Source: Methylomicrobium sp051061015
GTDB lineage: Bacteria; Pseudomonadota; Gammaproteobacteria; Methylococcales; Methylomonadaceae
Direction of reading: 5' to 3'
Assembly: GCA_051061015.1 (NCBI GenBank)
Contig: JBPFEG010000075.1
Coordinates: forward strand, 1-64,000
Length of the DNA stretch: 64,000 bases
Made by a program: the position numbers and the translations under genes. Shown one piece after another: positions 36,883 through 46,596 of this stretch. The first letter of the stretch is position 1; the number at the start of each line of letters is the position of its first letter. The notes below the pieces were generated by a model that was given only the letters and a program-made list of their open reading frames with translations, did not search any database and was not told the DNA's origin.

Positions 36883-39800
36883 CTATGCCCTGTCTGATTT
36901 TACGGAAAACAAGTCGACCAATTTCTCCAACTGGGCACAAAGCACGATATACGGATATAAATGGGTGGGGATCAGACGATTGACTTCCCGAGCCAGGTTA
37001 AAATAACGAATGATCTCGTCCTGGTTTTTGAATGCTTCAAAATAAGCCGCGCATGAAGGAGCGGAACTGGACAGAATTCCAATCAGCAGTCGCCCGATCA
37101 GCACCATCAACTTTTCCTGCAAGTCCTGTCTAACCCTGTCCTGCCAACTATCCAGGCTGGGCAATTGGGAGAGCCGGTCAAACACCGCATCGAGTCCCAA
37201 TAGCACTTTAATTTCCTGATATCGCTGAGCAACAGAGAGCACACTTTCCTGCGACTGCGACGCCAGATCAACGATCCACAAAAAATCATGCAACTCGCCA
37301 ATAAAAGCCATCTTCAAGGCGAGCTCATCGTCGATCCCCAGTGACTGAAGGTGCACCGCGCGCGCTTTTACCGCTTCGTCACTCACCCAAAGCTGCCCAT
37401 TAAAATAGGCCCAATATTCATTTAAATAACGTCGATACAGCGCCATCGTCGAGGCATCCGGCCGTATCCGGAGTTGATGGCTTAAAGCCCAGCGACATAA
37501 GTGCTCAAGAAGAATTTCGAGATCCAATAAAAATCGGTATTGCAGTGCTGCCGGCAGGTGATTATCCAGACTCTCGATCCGCCGCCGCAGTTCGTCCGCC
37601 TTCAGGATGCGCTCAAATGCCAGATAACCGCTGATTTGCTCCAGCAGATCGACTTTTTCGCCGTCCACAGGCGTTATTAAAAAACGGCTGCCTGCCTGGT
37701 TGATGATCTTGTTGCTAATAAAAGTTGCCTTAATCTTGTCGGCCAGGGGATGAAAAGGTAGTTCATCCTGATAATCATCAGCAATTTGATCGGGAAAATA
37801 ATCGCGCAGATACCGATCACAACACGGATCATTCAGCAGTATCGGCTGTTCCTGAATCTGTTCGGTCAGAAACATTTTGGCGGCTGACATCAATACCGCA
37901 AGCTCCGGCCGTGCCAGGCCCTTCTCAGGACGGCTCAGCACTTCTTTCTCGCTGGGAAAAACATCCCTGGCGCCTTCGAGAAACCCGGCGGCTTCCAGGC
38001 GCTCGGCGACTTTAAAAAACGCCGCCGGACTTTCCGTCCCCCGCAGTTGTTCCAGAGACAGACATTGGCTCTGTGCGTAATTGTCCGCAAGCACCAAGCG
38101 GCAGACCTGTTCGGTCATCTCGGCAAACAAGGCCTGGCTATTCGTCAGCAAATTTTTCTTGCTCAGCAGCGCCAAAAATATTTTTAAATTGACTTCATGA
38201 TCGGAAGTATCGACGCCGGCCGAATTATCGATCGCGTCGGTATTAATCTTTCCGCCCTTCAGGCTATATTCAATGCGCGCTTTTTGCGTAAAGCCGAGGT
38301 TCGCACCCTCCCCGACCACTTTCGCACGTAACGCTGCCGCATCGATACGCACATTGTCGTTTGCCCGGTCGGAGACATCTTCGTGCTTTTCGGCGCTGGA
38401 CTTCACATAGGTGCCGATGCCTCCAAGCCATAACAGATCAGTATCCGCGGTCAGCAGATACCGTATCAGCGATTCACCATCGAGTGCGCGGTAATGTACG
38501 CCGAGCCACTTTTTTACCTCGGGAGACAACGGAATGTCTTTCGCCGAACGCAAATAGATTCCCCCGCCCGTGGATAACAACGTTCGGTCGTAGTCATTCC
38601 AACTGGAACCCGGTAGTTCGAACAGACGCCGGCGCTCCAGGAAAGCCGCATCCCCCTCCGGCGGATTCGGATCGAGAAAGATATGCTGTCCGCTGAATGC
38701 GGCCCGCAAGCGGATGCAATGCGACAGCAGCATGCCGTTCCCGAACACATCACCGTCCATACTGCCGATGCCGACAACGGTAAGCTCTTCCTCTTGAATA
38801 TTTTTGCCGAGTTCGCGGAAATGCCTTTTCACACACTCCCAGGCGCCCCGCGCGGTGATCCCCAAGGCCTTGTGGTTATAACCATGCGAACCGCCGCTCG
38901 CGAATGCATCGCCCAGCCAAAACCGTTGCTTTGTCGAAACCGCGTTCGCAATATCGGAAAACTGCGCCGTACCTTTATCGGCCGCGACCACCAGATAAGG
39001 ATCGGGATCGTCGTACACGACCAGATCCGGCGGATGCGACACCGTCTGCGTATCGTCGTAATTATCGGTCAGATCGAGCAAACCCTTGATCAGCGTCAAA
39101 TAAGCCTGTTTGCCGGCTTCCTTCAAACCGCTCCGCAAACCGTCACTGGTCAGTACAAAGCCCCCTTTTGCACCGGTCGGCACGATCAGCGCATTTTTGG
39201 TGATCTGTGTCTGCATGAGGCCGAGAATTTCGCTGCGAAAATCGTCGGGCCGATCGGACCAACGAATGCCCCCTCGCGACACCTTGCCGGCACGCAGATG
39301 AATGCCCTGCATCGATGCTGCATGGACATATATCTCATACTGCGGCTTCGGCTGCGGCATCTCGATTACACCCAGGCTGTCGATTTTAAAAGCGATGAAA
39401 TAATCGGGCGATTGCCTCCGCAGGTGAAAACTGCAGCGCATCGTCGCATCGATCAGATTGAAAAGATTGCGCAAAATACGGTCATCATTCAGATCGACGA
39501 CCTTTTCCAAGCTTTGCAACATGCTAAGATGCATCGGCAACAAGTATAATTCTTCCCTGAGCAAGGCATTTTCGCTTTCTCCGAAAGGCCTGAAACGCGC
39601 ATCAAAATAATGGTACAGGCACAAGGCTACGGTGGGATTGCAGAGCAGCGCATGATGAATGCTCGCGCGGGTCGTACGGTAGCCTAATTGCAGATAATAA
39701 TTACGGTAGGCGCGCAGCACATCGATTTCCTGCCAGTCCATACCGGTCAGAATGATCAGCTTGTTCAGCGCGTCGTTTTCGACGCGCGCGGCCAAAATCG

Positions 39801-40260
39801 CCTGAATCGCAGCGAGCAGATGCGACCGCAACCGGACCATCGGTTTACACGGATTTTGCGCGGGTTTGATCGTGAAACTTTTGATAAAGTAAGGAACACC
39901 TTTCACGTCGCCGGTGAATTGCACCTGATCCATGACCCGCAGATGCAGATTTTCGAGCAGAGGAATATATTCGTCGAGAAAACGTTCCTCCCGGCTGTAA
40001 AAATGCAGACGGTAATGCTCGACGTTCGGGATGGGATTCAATAGGCTTGCAGATGGACATTCCGTTTCCAGCTGCTCCAGATGCAACATGTCTTTCAGCG
40101 CCAAGCGCGGCGAAATCAGCGACCGGTAGTTTTCCGTTGTCAACGGACGGTATTTAAAGCACAACGCGCGGCCCTGTTTTTTGCCAAGAGCACGTTCGGC
40201 CAACCGCCGCAAGGCTTGCTGCCAGGTTTCGTGCGCTGCCTTTCTAACCGCCGAATTCAT
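36883..40260 (-). CDS. large NAD-dependent glutamate dehydrogenase
   Basis: This 1125-residue protein matches the large bacterial NAD-specific glutamate dehydrogenases. The core holds GGIRWSDRPDDFRSEILGLM and KNALIVPTGAKGGFVL (catalytic Lys, near residue 360), followed by the nucleotide-binding domain (VGIGSMDGDVFGNGMLL). It is shorter than the 180-kDa class of about 1600 residues and so fits the shorter class of the family. It turns glutamate into 2-oxoglutarate and ammonium. Its ATG overlaps the stop of the upstream RsbW-like gene by 4 bases, which implies coupled translation. Confidence 0.9.
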   Translation of the reverse strand: MNSAVRKAAHETWQQALRRLAERALGKKQGRALCFKYRPLTTENYRSLISPRLALKDMLHLEQLETECPSASLLNPIPNVEHYRLHFYSREERFLDEYIPLLENLHLRVMDQVQFTGDVKGVPYFIKSFTIKPAQNPCKPMVRLRSHLLAAIQAILAARVENDALNKLIILTGMDWQEIDVLRAYRNYYLQLGYRTTRASIHHALLCNPTVALCLYHYFDARFRPFGESENALLREELYLLPMHLSMLQSLEKVVDLNDDRILRNLFNLIDATMRCSFHLRRQSPDYFIAFKIDSLGVIEMPQPKPQYEIYVHAASMQGIHLRAGKVSRGGIRWSDRPDDFRSEILGLMQTQITKNALIVPTGAKGGFVLTSDGLRSGLKEAGKQAYLTLIKGLLDLTDNYDDTQTVSHPPDLVVYDDPDPYLVVAADKGTAQFSDIANAVSTKQRFWLGDAFASGGSHGYNHKALGITARGAWECVKRHFRELGKNIQEEELTVVGIGSMDGDVFGNGMLLSHCIRLRAAFSGQHIFLDPNPPEGDAAFLERRRLFELPGSSWNDYDRTLLSTGGGIYLRSAKDIPLSPEVKKWLGVHYRALDGESLIRYLLTADTDLLWLGGIGTYVKSSAEKHEDVSDRANDNVRIDAAALRAKVVGEGANLGFTQKARIEYSLKGGKINTDAIDNSAGVDTSDHEVNLKIFLALLSKKNLLTNSQALFAEMTEQVCRLVLADNYAQSQCLSLEQLRGTESPAAFFKVAERLEAAGFLEGARDVFPSEKEVLSRPEKGLARPELAVLMSAAKMFLTEQIQEQPILLNDPCCDRYLRDYFPDQIADDYQDELPFHPLADKIKATFISNKIINQAGSRFLITPVDGEKVDLLEQISGYLAFERILKADELRRRIESLDNHLPAALQYRFLLDLEILLEHLCRWALSHQLRIRPDASTMALYRRYLNEYWAYFNGQLWVSDEAVKARAVHLQSLGIDDELALKMAFIGELHDFLWIVDLASQSQESVLSVAQRYQEIKVLLGLDAVFDRLSQLPSLDSWQDRVRQDLQEKLMVLIGRLLIGILSSSAPSCAAYFEAFKNQDEIIRYFNLAREVNRLIPTHLYPYIVLCAQLEKLVDLFSVKSDRA

Positions 40261-40682
40261 TTAAGATATTTGATGATTTCCAGCACATTATAGTCATTCA
40301 TCTTATTGTAAGTGACCGAATCCATTAATGTGCGGATAAAAAAAACGCCCATGCCTCCTTCTTTCGGATGATCGAAATCCGGAATAGCCACTTTTTCCAG
40401 ATCAAACCCCTGTCCATGATCGTAGACCTTGATATTCAATGCCTGATCGTCGATATGAATGGTAATGCGGACCGAATCCTTCGGGTCATTGTAATTAGCA
40501 TGCCTGATCGCATTGGTAGTCGCCTCGGTTAGCACCAGATTCAGATGATATGCCAACATTTCGCGGTCGCCGGAATAATCTTCCAGTTCCTGCGCAATAT
40601 GTTCGCCGATACTCCCGATCAGATTCAGATATTTGGTCTGAGTCGGGATGATCACTTCAACCTGAATGATAGGATTGCACAT
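40257..40682 (-). CDS. RsbW-like anti-sigma-factor serine kinase
   Basis: This 141-residue protein has a GHKL ATP-binding fold with the N-box LVLTEATTNAIRHANY, the G1 box DHGQGFD and the G2 box GGMGVFFIRTLMD. Stand-alone kinases of this kind phosphorylate a STAS partner and bind a target such as a sigma factor. The STAS gene is 9 bases upstream. No sigma factor is beside the pair; the next gene in the operon is a glutamate dehydrogenase. Confidence 0.88.
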   Translation of the reverse strand: MCNPIIQVEVIIPTQTKYLNLIGSIGEHIAQELEDYSGDREMLAYHLNLVLTEATTNAIRHANYNDPKDSVRITIHIDDQALNIKVYDHGQGFDLEKVAIPDFDHPKEGGMGVFFIRTLMDSVTYNKMNDYNVLEIIKYLK

Positions 40683-40691
40683 AGCTAACTT

Positions 40692-41033
40692 TTAACTGTC
40701 ATTTTCAAGGGCTTCCGTTAGATCAGCATAAATTTCAAAAATTCGGTTCAGACGCGTTAATTCAAACATCGACAGCACCTGTTGTTTGCAGCCTGCCAAT
40801 ATAAAGCGACCCGATTTCTTCGCCGTTAAGTTCTTGTGCCCGGACAATAGCGCTCCAAGCCCTGAACTGTCGATAAAGCGCACCTTATCCAATTGCACGA
40901 CGATTTTGGCTTCTCCCTGCTCAATCAGACGCAGAAACATTTCTTTCAAGCCGGCCGAATTATGCGCATCGATCCGCTCATCGAGCACATTCACTACGCT
41001 GTAACCGTTGATTTTCTCCAAACTCGCATTCAT
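40692..41033 (-). CDS. STAS-domain anti-anti-sigma factor
   Basis: This 113-residue protein is a single STAS domain. FIDSSGLGALLSGHK carries the conserved Ser that is phosphorylated by the partner kinase. It is the first gene of a three-gene operon with the RsbW-like kinase and the NAD-glutamate dehydrogenase. Confidence 0.88.
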   Translation of the reverse strand: MNASLEKINGYSVVNVLDERIDAHNSAGLKEMFLRLIEQGEAKIVVQLDKVRFIDSSGLGALLSGHKNLTAKKSGRFILAGCKQQVLSMFELTRLNRIFEIYADLTEALENDS

Positions 41034-41332
41034 CGTTTATCCCAATTTTTTCCTCTATCACTTAATCTAATCTCACGCCTGATTCCCTGCCCAAGTGACC
41101 GGCTTAGGTGGATTCCACTAGGCTGTGCATTTTTTTGTCGGCCGGAATAAGACAATAGCTAGACTTTCGTTTATGGGCTGATTATTATGCGCAAGGCATC
41201 GTTTTTAAACGTTGCCTCGATCATATCCACTCAGACAAAAAAATAACCTGTCTTACTCATCGGTTCTTCGCTCCGAAGCCCGAATTTGCCCTGAGTGTAC
41301 CATAATAACTATATCGATATTTGAGGTGTTCG
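41034..41332. promoter_or_regulatory. divergent STAS/bcp intergenic region
   Basis: About 300 bases without a gene separate the STAS operon from bcp. GGCATCGTTT (about 41186) and AAACGTTGCC form a near-palindrome that could be an operator or a hairpin. A weak bcp promoter may be TTGCCC/TATATC near 41287-41316. Nothing else is evident. Confidence 0.3.
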
Positions 41333-41827
41333 ATGTTAGAAAAACTCCAACCTGCCCCGATGTTCAGAGCAATGAACCAGAATAATCAACTGGTCAGCCT
41401 GTACGATTTTGCCGGCGAGAAAAACATTGTCTTATATTTCTACCCGAAAGACGACACGCCGGGCTGCACGATCGAGGCCAACGAATTTACCCAACTGGCC
41501 GACGAATTCGCCAAGCTGGATACGGTCGTAATCGGCGTCAGTAAGGATACCTGCCAATGCCATGTCGATTTCATCAAGAAGTACGGTCTAAAAGTCGACC
41601 TGCTCGCCGATACCAAAGGCGAGATGTGCGTGAACTACGGCGTCTGGCGCGAACGTGAGAAAGACGGCGTGAAGAGCATGCACATCCTGCGTTCGACTTT
41701 CCTGATCGACAAGGAAGGCATCCTGCAGGACGTCGCCTATGGCGTTACACCGGAAGGACATGCCCAGGCAACCTTGGACAAATTGAAAAATCCGCAACCC
41801 GAAGAAGAGCTGGCAACAGAGGAATAA
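41333..41827 (+). CDS. bcp: Bcp/PrxQ peroxiredoxin
   Basis: This 164-residue enzyme reduces hydroperoxides. The peroxidatic Cys45 sits in KDDTPGCTIEANEFT. The resolving Cys found five residues later in E. coli Bcp is Asn50 here. Two cysteines at 74 and 76 (DTCQCH) may take over, or it may work as a one-Cys type. ATG 41333 gives the standard N-terminus; an upstream start at 41321 adds four residues. It ends in an acidic tail. Confidence 0.92.
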   Translation: MLEKLQPAPMFRAMNQNNQLVSLYDFAGEKNIVLYFYPKDDTPGCTIEANEFTQLADEFAKLDTVVIGVSKDTCQCHVDFIKKYGLKVDLLADTKGEMCVNYGVWREREKDGVKSMHILRSTFLIDKEGILQDVAYGVTPEGHAQATLDKLKNPQPEEELATEE

Positions 41828-41893
41828 GCCTCATTAAGCGGGGCGCTATCGATTAAGACTTGAGACGCTGCGCCCCTTGCCCAACTTCTTCTA

Positions 41894-44065
41894 TTACCCC
41901 CTCAACGACCCTTGCAGGCGGGTAATCCAGGGCTCTTTCGTATGCGGATCGATATGGAAGGCGAGCGCTTCCGGTTTGTGCAAAAGTCCCTCTTCACCGG
42001 AAGCGTGTGGATTGAGCTGCCGTTTTTCGACAAAATCGATTATGCGCCGGGTATTGTAGATCAACAGCACCCGGTTGCCGTTTTGCCCAGGATAAATCTG
42101 ATAGGCGACGTTGCTTTCATCAAACGCCGGATTACGAGCAAGCAACCCGGCTAGCTGGTCCTGGTCCCCCAGCGACAGCACGTTCAACAGCGAATCATAG
42201 CGCCAGGCGATGATCAGGCGTAAATGATCCGCCAAGCTGCCCTCCCCTTGCTTTTCACGCAAAATTTCAACCTGCCGGTCGGACAGCAGAAAACTTTCGG
42301 CGACCAGATAATGCTGGCCGCGTTCGCCGTCGTTCGCAAACAACGCCAGCTTGTCCAAGGCCGGATCCTCGAGCGCATTCAGAAACGATTCGGGCGAACG
42401 GATGTGCTTATAGACTGTGATGACCCAGGGCAATGCGCGGCCAGTGTCTTCGAAACGGGCTTTCACGCTGTCGATCACGCCGGACCGGAACAACTCCTCC
42501 TCGCGTCCGTGCGGCTTTACGATAAACGCATCCACCGCGGCAATCTGGGTATGAAATCCAGCCTCCTTGAATTGCTTGACCAGAGTTGCATAACGGGGAT
42601 GATAGGGAATACTGGTGCCGTCATAAAGCAGATTGTAGCCGAACGTCCGTGCATGCTCGGCGACCATATCACGCAGCCGGTTCGCGAACGGTTCGACATA
42701 GACATAATCATCGCTGTGATGGCTGGCCGCGGTCAGCACCAGATATAAATCGCTGACTTTCCGGAACTCGTCCAAGGAGGCGACTACATAATTGTCGCCG
42801 CATTGGGCTCTGGCGATTTCCTCGACGGCGGTCTTGCCGGCGCCGGCGCCGCCCATGCACATGAACAGCTTCGGATTCATATCCGGCGTTTTCCCTTCAA
42901 AGATCGCCGCCTTGGCGCGCTCCAATTTGCCCGCAATCCGGGCGAGCCGATCATAGGCAATTTCGACACCGCGCTTCAGCCGTAAATCACCATCCGCAGC
43001 AATCAACAAACGATTTTTCAGCGCCTCATTATTGGCCAGTTTGAAGATTGGCGTTTTCACACCCTCGCATTGCCTGAGTAATTCCAACAGCTCGGTATGG
43101 CTCGGCAGTCGCAAACCGGTCAGCATATTGATATCCAGACAGAACAGCGGCGCCGCCTCATCCGCGCTCAGCTGAACACCGTCAATATTGTGTTTTCCGG
43201 ATTCCCGTAAGGGCTCGGTGCCGGGCAAATAACCGATCACGCGCGAGGAAATGCGGCGTGGAAAATCCGCAAAATGCTTGCCGGCCACAAAATCTTCTTC
43301 ATTCACGCTATCGAGCGGCACCAGACCGCCATCGATCCTGACCAGGCAATCAATGCCGGTTTCGGTCCGATGCGACAAGAACGGAATGCCGCCGACGAAG
43401 GTCCTATGTTCCGGCCACTTGCCGAAAGCATTTGGCTGATTCTGCAAGCTTTGCGCACGTGTAGGATCGAGCGCATGTTCGAACGCAACCGTCAGATCGT
43501 CGAGCGAACTTTGCTGATCGTGTAAAGCCTTCGCATCTTCAACCGTCAACCGGCGAAAATCGATGCCCGCCTCGTATACGCTTTTAAACGCCGGGAGCTT
43601 GCCGAGCACGGTCATGAAAAAATCGAGCGTAATCCGGTTGCCGTACGAGAACGGCCGTATTCTGCGCATGTTCAGATAGAAACCGGCCAGCCGCTCGGCA
43701 ATATCGGCCGTACGGATCACGAAGCCGTTATTATCGAAAATGGCAGTATCACGGCTCTTTTCATCGTCGAGTACAAGGCCTGCAACGGTCTTACGGAATT
43801 TCTGACGCTTGTCGGGATCCACCATCGACCCCGGACGGTGCTTAACCGTCAGCTGTTCCTTCCAGTCGTGATACATCTCGCGGTGAATATGCGAAAACAA
43901 CTCGGTCAGATAGGTTACCCGCTTGGTCTGATCATGTGAAATAGTCGCTTCGTTTTCCTGACGCAACACCGACAGCAGTACGCAACCGCGCGCAATCGCC
44001 AATACCGTACGTAATTTCTTCAGCGCCTTATACCCTGCGATGGGAGGAAGAACGGTATTATTCAT
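41894..44065 (-). CDS. Fic-like motif plus zeta-toxin-like kinase protein
   Basis: This 723-residue protein has two recognisable parts. Residues 130-160 read YLNMRRIRPFSYGNRITLDF, which aligns with the Fic signature HPFxxGNGRTxR, but the catalytic His is Arg and Gly-Arg is Arg-Ile. Residues about 395-600 form a P-loop kinase like zeta toxins: GGAGAGKT (405-412), SLDEF (Asp432) and YDGTS (Asp482). No signal peptide or membrane helix is seen, and no antitoxin gene is adjacent. It could be a self-standing phosphotransferase with a dead Fic domain as regulator; the substrate is unknown. It stands between bcp and tusA. Confidence 0.7.
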   Translation of the reverse strand: MNNTVLPPIAGYKALKKLRTVLAIARGCVLLSVLRQENEATISHDQTKRVTYLTELFSHIHREMYHDWKEQLTVKHRPGSMVDPDKRQKFRKTVAGLVLDDEKSRDTAIFDNNGFVIRTADIAERLAGFYLNMRRIRPFSYGNRITLDFFMTVLGKLPAFKSVYEAGIDFRRLTVEDAKALHDQQSSLDDLTVAFEHALDPTRAQSLQNQPNAFGKWPEHRTFVGGIPFLSHRTETGIDCLVRIDGGLVPLDSVNEEDFVAGKHFADFPRRISSRVIGYLPGTEPLRESGKHNIDGVQLSADEAAPLFCLDINMLTGLRLPSHTELLELLRQCEGVKTPIFKLANNEALKNRLLIAADGDLRLKRGVEIAYDRLARIAGKLERAKAAIFEGKTPDMNPKLFMCMGGAGAGKTAVEEIARAQCGDNYVVASLDEFRKVSDLYLVLTAASHHSDDYVYVEPFANRLRDMVAEHARTFGYNLLYDGTSIPYHPRYATLVKQFKEAGFHTQIAAVDAFIVKPHGREEELFRSGVIDSVKARFEDTGRALPWVITVYKHIRSPESFLNALEDPALDKLALFANDGERGQHYLVAESFLLSDRQVEILREKQGEGSLADHLRLIIAWRYDSLLNVLSLGDQDQLAGLLARNPAFDESNVAYQIYPGQNGNRVLLIYNTRRIIDFVEKRQLNPHASGEEGLLHKPEALAFHIDPHTKEPWITRLQGSLRG

Positions 44066-44127
44066 ATCACGAAAAAAGACGGGAAAGTCAAAACCACAAG
44101 ATTGACATCAAAACGGACGGGAACCGT

Positions 44128-44358
44128 TTATTTTTTGCGGATATAAAAAATTTGCTGGCCGGCGTGCCGGACAAATTCAATGATTTTATGCCCGGACTGG
44201 TCTGAATAAACCCCGATATCCAGATGCGCGGCCGGATCGGTCGCAATGATTTTGACTATATCGCCGCTTTCCATATCCAGTAGGGCTTTTTTCAGGCGCA
44301 AGAGCGGTAGCGGACAATGCAGGCCGCTGGCGTCGACTTCGATATCAAATTCAACCAT
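44128..44358 (-). CDS. tusA: TusA-type sulfur carrier
   Basis: This 76-residue protein has the single conserved Cys in GLHCPLPLLRLKKAL, the sulfur-carrying site of TusA-family proteins. It relays sulfur for tRNA thiolation, cofactor synthesis or sulfur oxidation. It is divergent from cysG. The C-terminus HAGQQIFYIRKK is typical of the group. Confidence 0.88.
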   Translation of the reverse strand: MVEFDIEVDASGLHCPLPLLRLKKALLDMESGDIVKIIATDPAAHLDIGVYSDQSGHKIIEFVRHAGQQIFYIRKK

Positions 44359-44440
44359 TATTCGATTTTAAATTGCAATGACTCGGTAAAGACAACCTAT
44401 AATACCACTCTCCTAACTGTCCGAGAATGATCGCAGCGAA

Positions 44441-45826
44441 ATGGATTATTTCCCTCTTTTTCTAAACCTCAAGGACCAGCCCTGTCTGGTCATCGGCGGC
44501 GGCGAAGTGGCCGCCCGAAAAATCGAACTGTTGTCCCGCGCCGGGGCGCGCATTACCGTAATTGCAGAAAAACTCAGCGCCAGCATCACGGCGCTTACCG
44601 ACAAATCGCAGTTGAACTTGATCGAAAAACGTTTCGTCGACGAAGATTTGGATGATTTTCGTCTGGTGGTCTCGGCCACCAACGACAGCGAAACCAATCA
44701 ATGGGTTTCGCGGCTGGCCAAGGAACGCAATATCCTTGTGAACGTAGTCGACAATCCCGCCCTCTGCAGTTTTATATTTCCTGCCATCGTCGACCGCTCG
44801 CCGATCATCGCGGCTGTCTCCTCGGGCGGCGCCTCACCGGTGCTGGCGCGATTGCTCAGAGCCAAGATCGAAAGCGTGGTGGCGCCGAGTTACGGGCGCC
44901 TTGCACAACTTGCCGAAAAATACCGGAACAAGGTCAAACAGGTCATTCAGCAACCCGAGCAACGGCGGATATTCTGGGAAAATCTTTTCCAGGGACGCGC
45001 TGCGGAACTGGTTTATGCAGGCAAAGATCAGGAAGCCGAGCAATATCTTCAGGACAGCCTGGCCCGAACCGACACGAGCCGAACGATCGGCGAAGTCTAT
45101 CTGATCGGCGCAGGACCCGGCACCCCTGATTTATTGACCTTTCGGGCATTGCGGCTAATGCAGCAGGCCGACGTGATCGTTTATGATCGGCTGGTCACCC
45201 CGGAAATTCTCGATCTCGCGCGACGCGATGCGGAAAGAATTTATGTCGGCAAGCAGCGCGATGACCATGTTCTGCCCCAGGAATCGATCAACGTTCTGCT
45301 GGCCGATCTTGCCAAGACTGGCAAGCGCGTCGCGCGGCTGAAAGGCGGAGACCCGTTCATCTTCGGGCGCGGCGGAGAGGAAATCGAAACCCTGATGCAG
45401 CAAGGCATCCCGTTTCAGGTCGTGCCCGGCATTACTGCCGCTTCCGGCTGCGCGACCTACGCGGGAATTCCTCTGACGCACCGTGATCATGCGCAGTCAT
45501 GCACCTTCGTAACCGGACATCTGAAAGACGGCACAGTCAATCTGAACTGGACGCAACTGGCGGCGCCAAATCAGACCGTCGTAATCTATATGGGCCTGAT
45601 CGGGCTAGAACAGATCTGTTCGTCGTTAATCGCACACGGCAGCCCGAAAGAGTTGCCGATCGCATTGATCCAGCAAGGCACTACGGATCATCAGCGGGTT
45701 ATTACCGGCACACTCGAAACACTGCCTGCACAGGTTGCTGACGAGCAAATCAAGGCGCCGACGCTGATCATCATCGGCACGGTCGTAACTCTGCATCATA
45801 AACTGGAGTGGTTCAAAACGACTTAA
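44441..45826 (+). CDS. cysG: siroheme synthase
   Basis: This 461-residue fusion has the N-terminal dehydrogenase/ferrochelatase domain (CLVIGGGEVAARK) and the C-terminal uroporphyrinogen-III methyltransferase (YLIGAGPGTPDLLT, then RLKGGDPFIFGRGGEE). It makes siroheme for sulfite and nitrite reductases. Length and order match E. coli CysG. It is monocistronic here. Confidence 0.96.
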   Translation: MDYFPLFLNLKDQPCLVIGGGEVAARKIELLSRAGARITVIAEKLSASITALTDKSQLNLIEKRFVDEDLDDFRLVVSATNDSETNQWVSRLAKERNILVNVVDNPALCSFIFPAIVDRSPIIAAVSSGGASPVLARLLRAKIESVVAPSYGRLAQLAEKYRNKVKQVIQQPEQRRIFWENLFQGRAAELVYAGKDQEAEQYLQDSLARTDTSRTIGEVYLIGAGPGTPDLLTFRALRLMQQADVIVYDRLVTPEILDLARRDAERIYVGKQRDDHVLPQESINVLLADLAKTGKRVARLKGGDPFIFGRGGEEIETLMQQGIPFQVVPGITAASGCATYAGIPLTHRDHAQSCTFVTGHLKDGTVNLNWTQLAAPNQTVVIYMGLIGLEQICSSLIAHGSPKELPIALIQQGTTDHQRVITGTLETLPAQVADEQIKAPTLIIIGTVVTLHHKLEWFKTT

Positions 45827-46000
45827 GGCCATTGGCGGATTCATGCTAATCCAATCTGAGCAGCCGTTCTTTCGGGCGAAGCGCTAGCTCTGATCGTCAA
45901 TCCTTGAGATAATATCAGGGATTTAATTCAGTCTGCGTTCATGGTCATTATCGATAATGATCCACAATAGATTGGTGGCCCAATCAAAAAAGAATAACAA

Positions 46001-46029
46001 TTGAAATTTTCTGTTAAATTCCTTATCCT
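46001..46029 (+). promoter_or_regulatory. promoter of the cytochrome c gene
   Basis: TTGAAA (46001-46006), a 17-base spacer and TATCCT (46024-46029) lie 65 bases before the ATG at 46094. Confidence 0.6.
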
Positions 46030-46093
46030 TAGCGAGTTTAACTATTAATCGGGCTGTTTTTTACAGTTCTTTTCAACATCAAGAGAGGTCAAC

Positions 46094-46432
46094 ATGAAAA
46101 AATCATTAGCCGCATTCGCGGGTATTGCATTGGTCGCATTGAGCGGACAAGCTTTTTCCAGCGAAGCTACCGAAATCGGTAAAAAAATCTATGATCGCGC
46201 CTTCGGTCGCGGTTGCGGCACCTGCCACGACATCGCTTCAAATCCGCAATTGTCCGAATTGATTAAAGCCGGCACCCTGGACAGAGCAAAATTCGAACAA
46301 GTTCTGCGTGAAGGCAAAGGCGGCATGCCGAAAGCGATCGATGAGATCATGAAAAACGCAGCCGTTAAAAAAGCCGGTCTGACCGAAGAACTGGCCATTG
46401 ATGATTTATACGAATATCTGAAAACTAAATAA
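46094..46432 (+). CDS. small periplasmic cytochrome c
   Basis: This 112-residue protein has a signal peptide (AAFAGIALVALSGQAFS) and one haem motif CGTCH (GCGTCHDI); the axial Met is likely in GGMPKA. It is a class I monohaem cytochrome. Such proteins carry electrons to terminal oxidases or from periplasmic dehydrogenases, as in methanol oxidation; which one is not shown. A hairpin (46446-46469) follows the stop. Confidence 0.9.
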   Translation: MKKSLAAFAGIALVALSGQAFSSEATEIGKKIYDRAFGRGCGTCHDIASNPQLSELIKAGTLDRAKFEQVLREGKGGMPKAIDEIMKNAAVKKAGLTEELAIDDLYEYLKTK

Positions 46433-46540
46433 TCATTAATGCGTGGCAGGGTGTTGCATGACACCCTGCTGACCGCAAGAAGTGAGTTTTCGTAAACTTC
46501 CATTTTACGAAAATTGATTTCAAAAATACCCTGCAAATAC

Positions 46541-46581
46541 AAAAAAGCCGCGCCTACCTTCCGGTAAGCGCGGCTTTTTTT
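46541..46581. terminator. bidirectional terminator
   Basis: AAAGCCGCGC and GCGCGGCTTT form a strong stem with A- and T-runs on either side, between the convergent cytochrome c gene and the coiled-coil membrane gene. It can serve both strands. Confidence 0.85.
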
Positions 46582-46596
46582 ATATGAGGCCAAGAG

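Noticed and set aside
38683..39549. A 288-residue plus-strand frame
   Set aside because: It is antisense to the glutamate dehydrogenase gene and shows no protein family.
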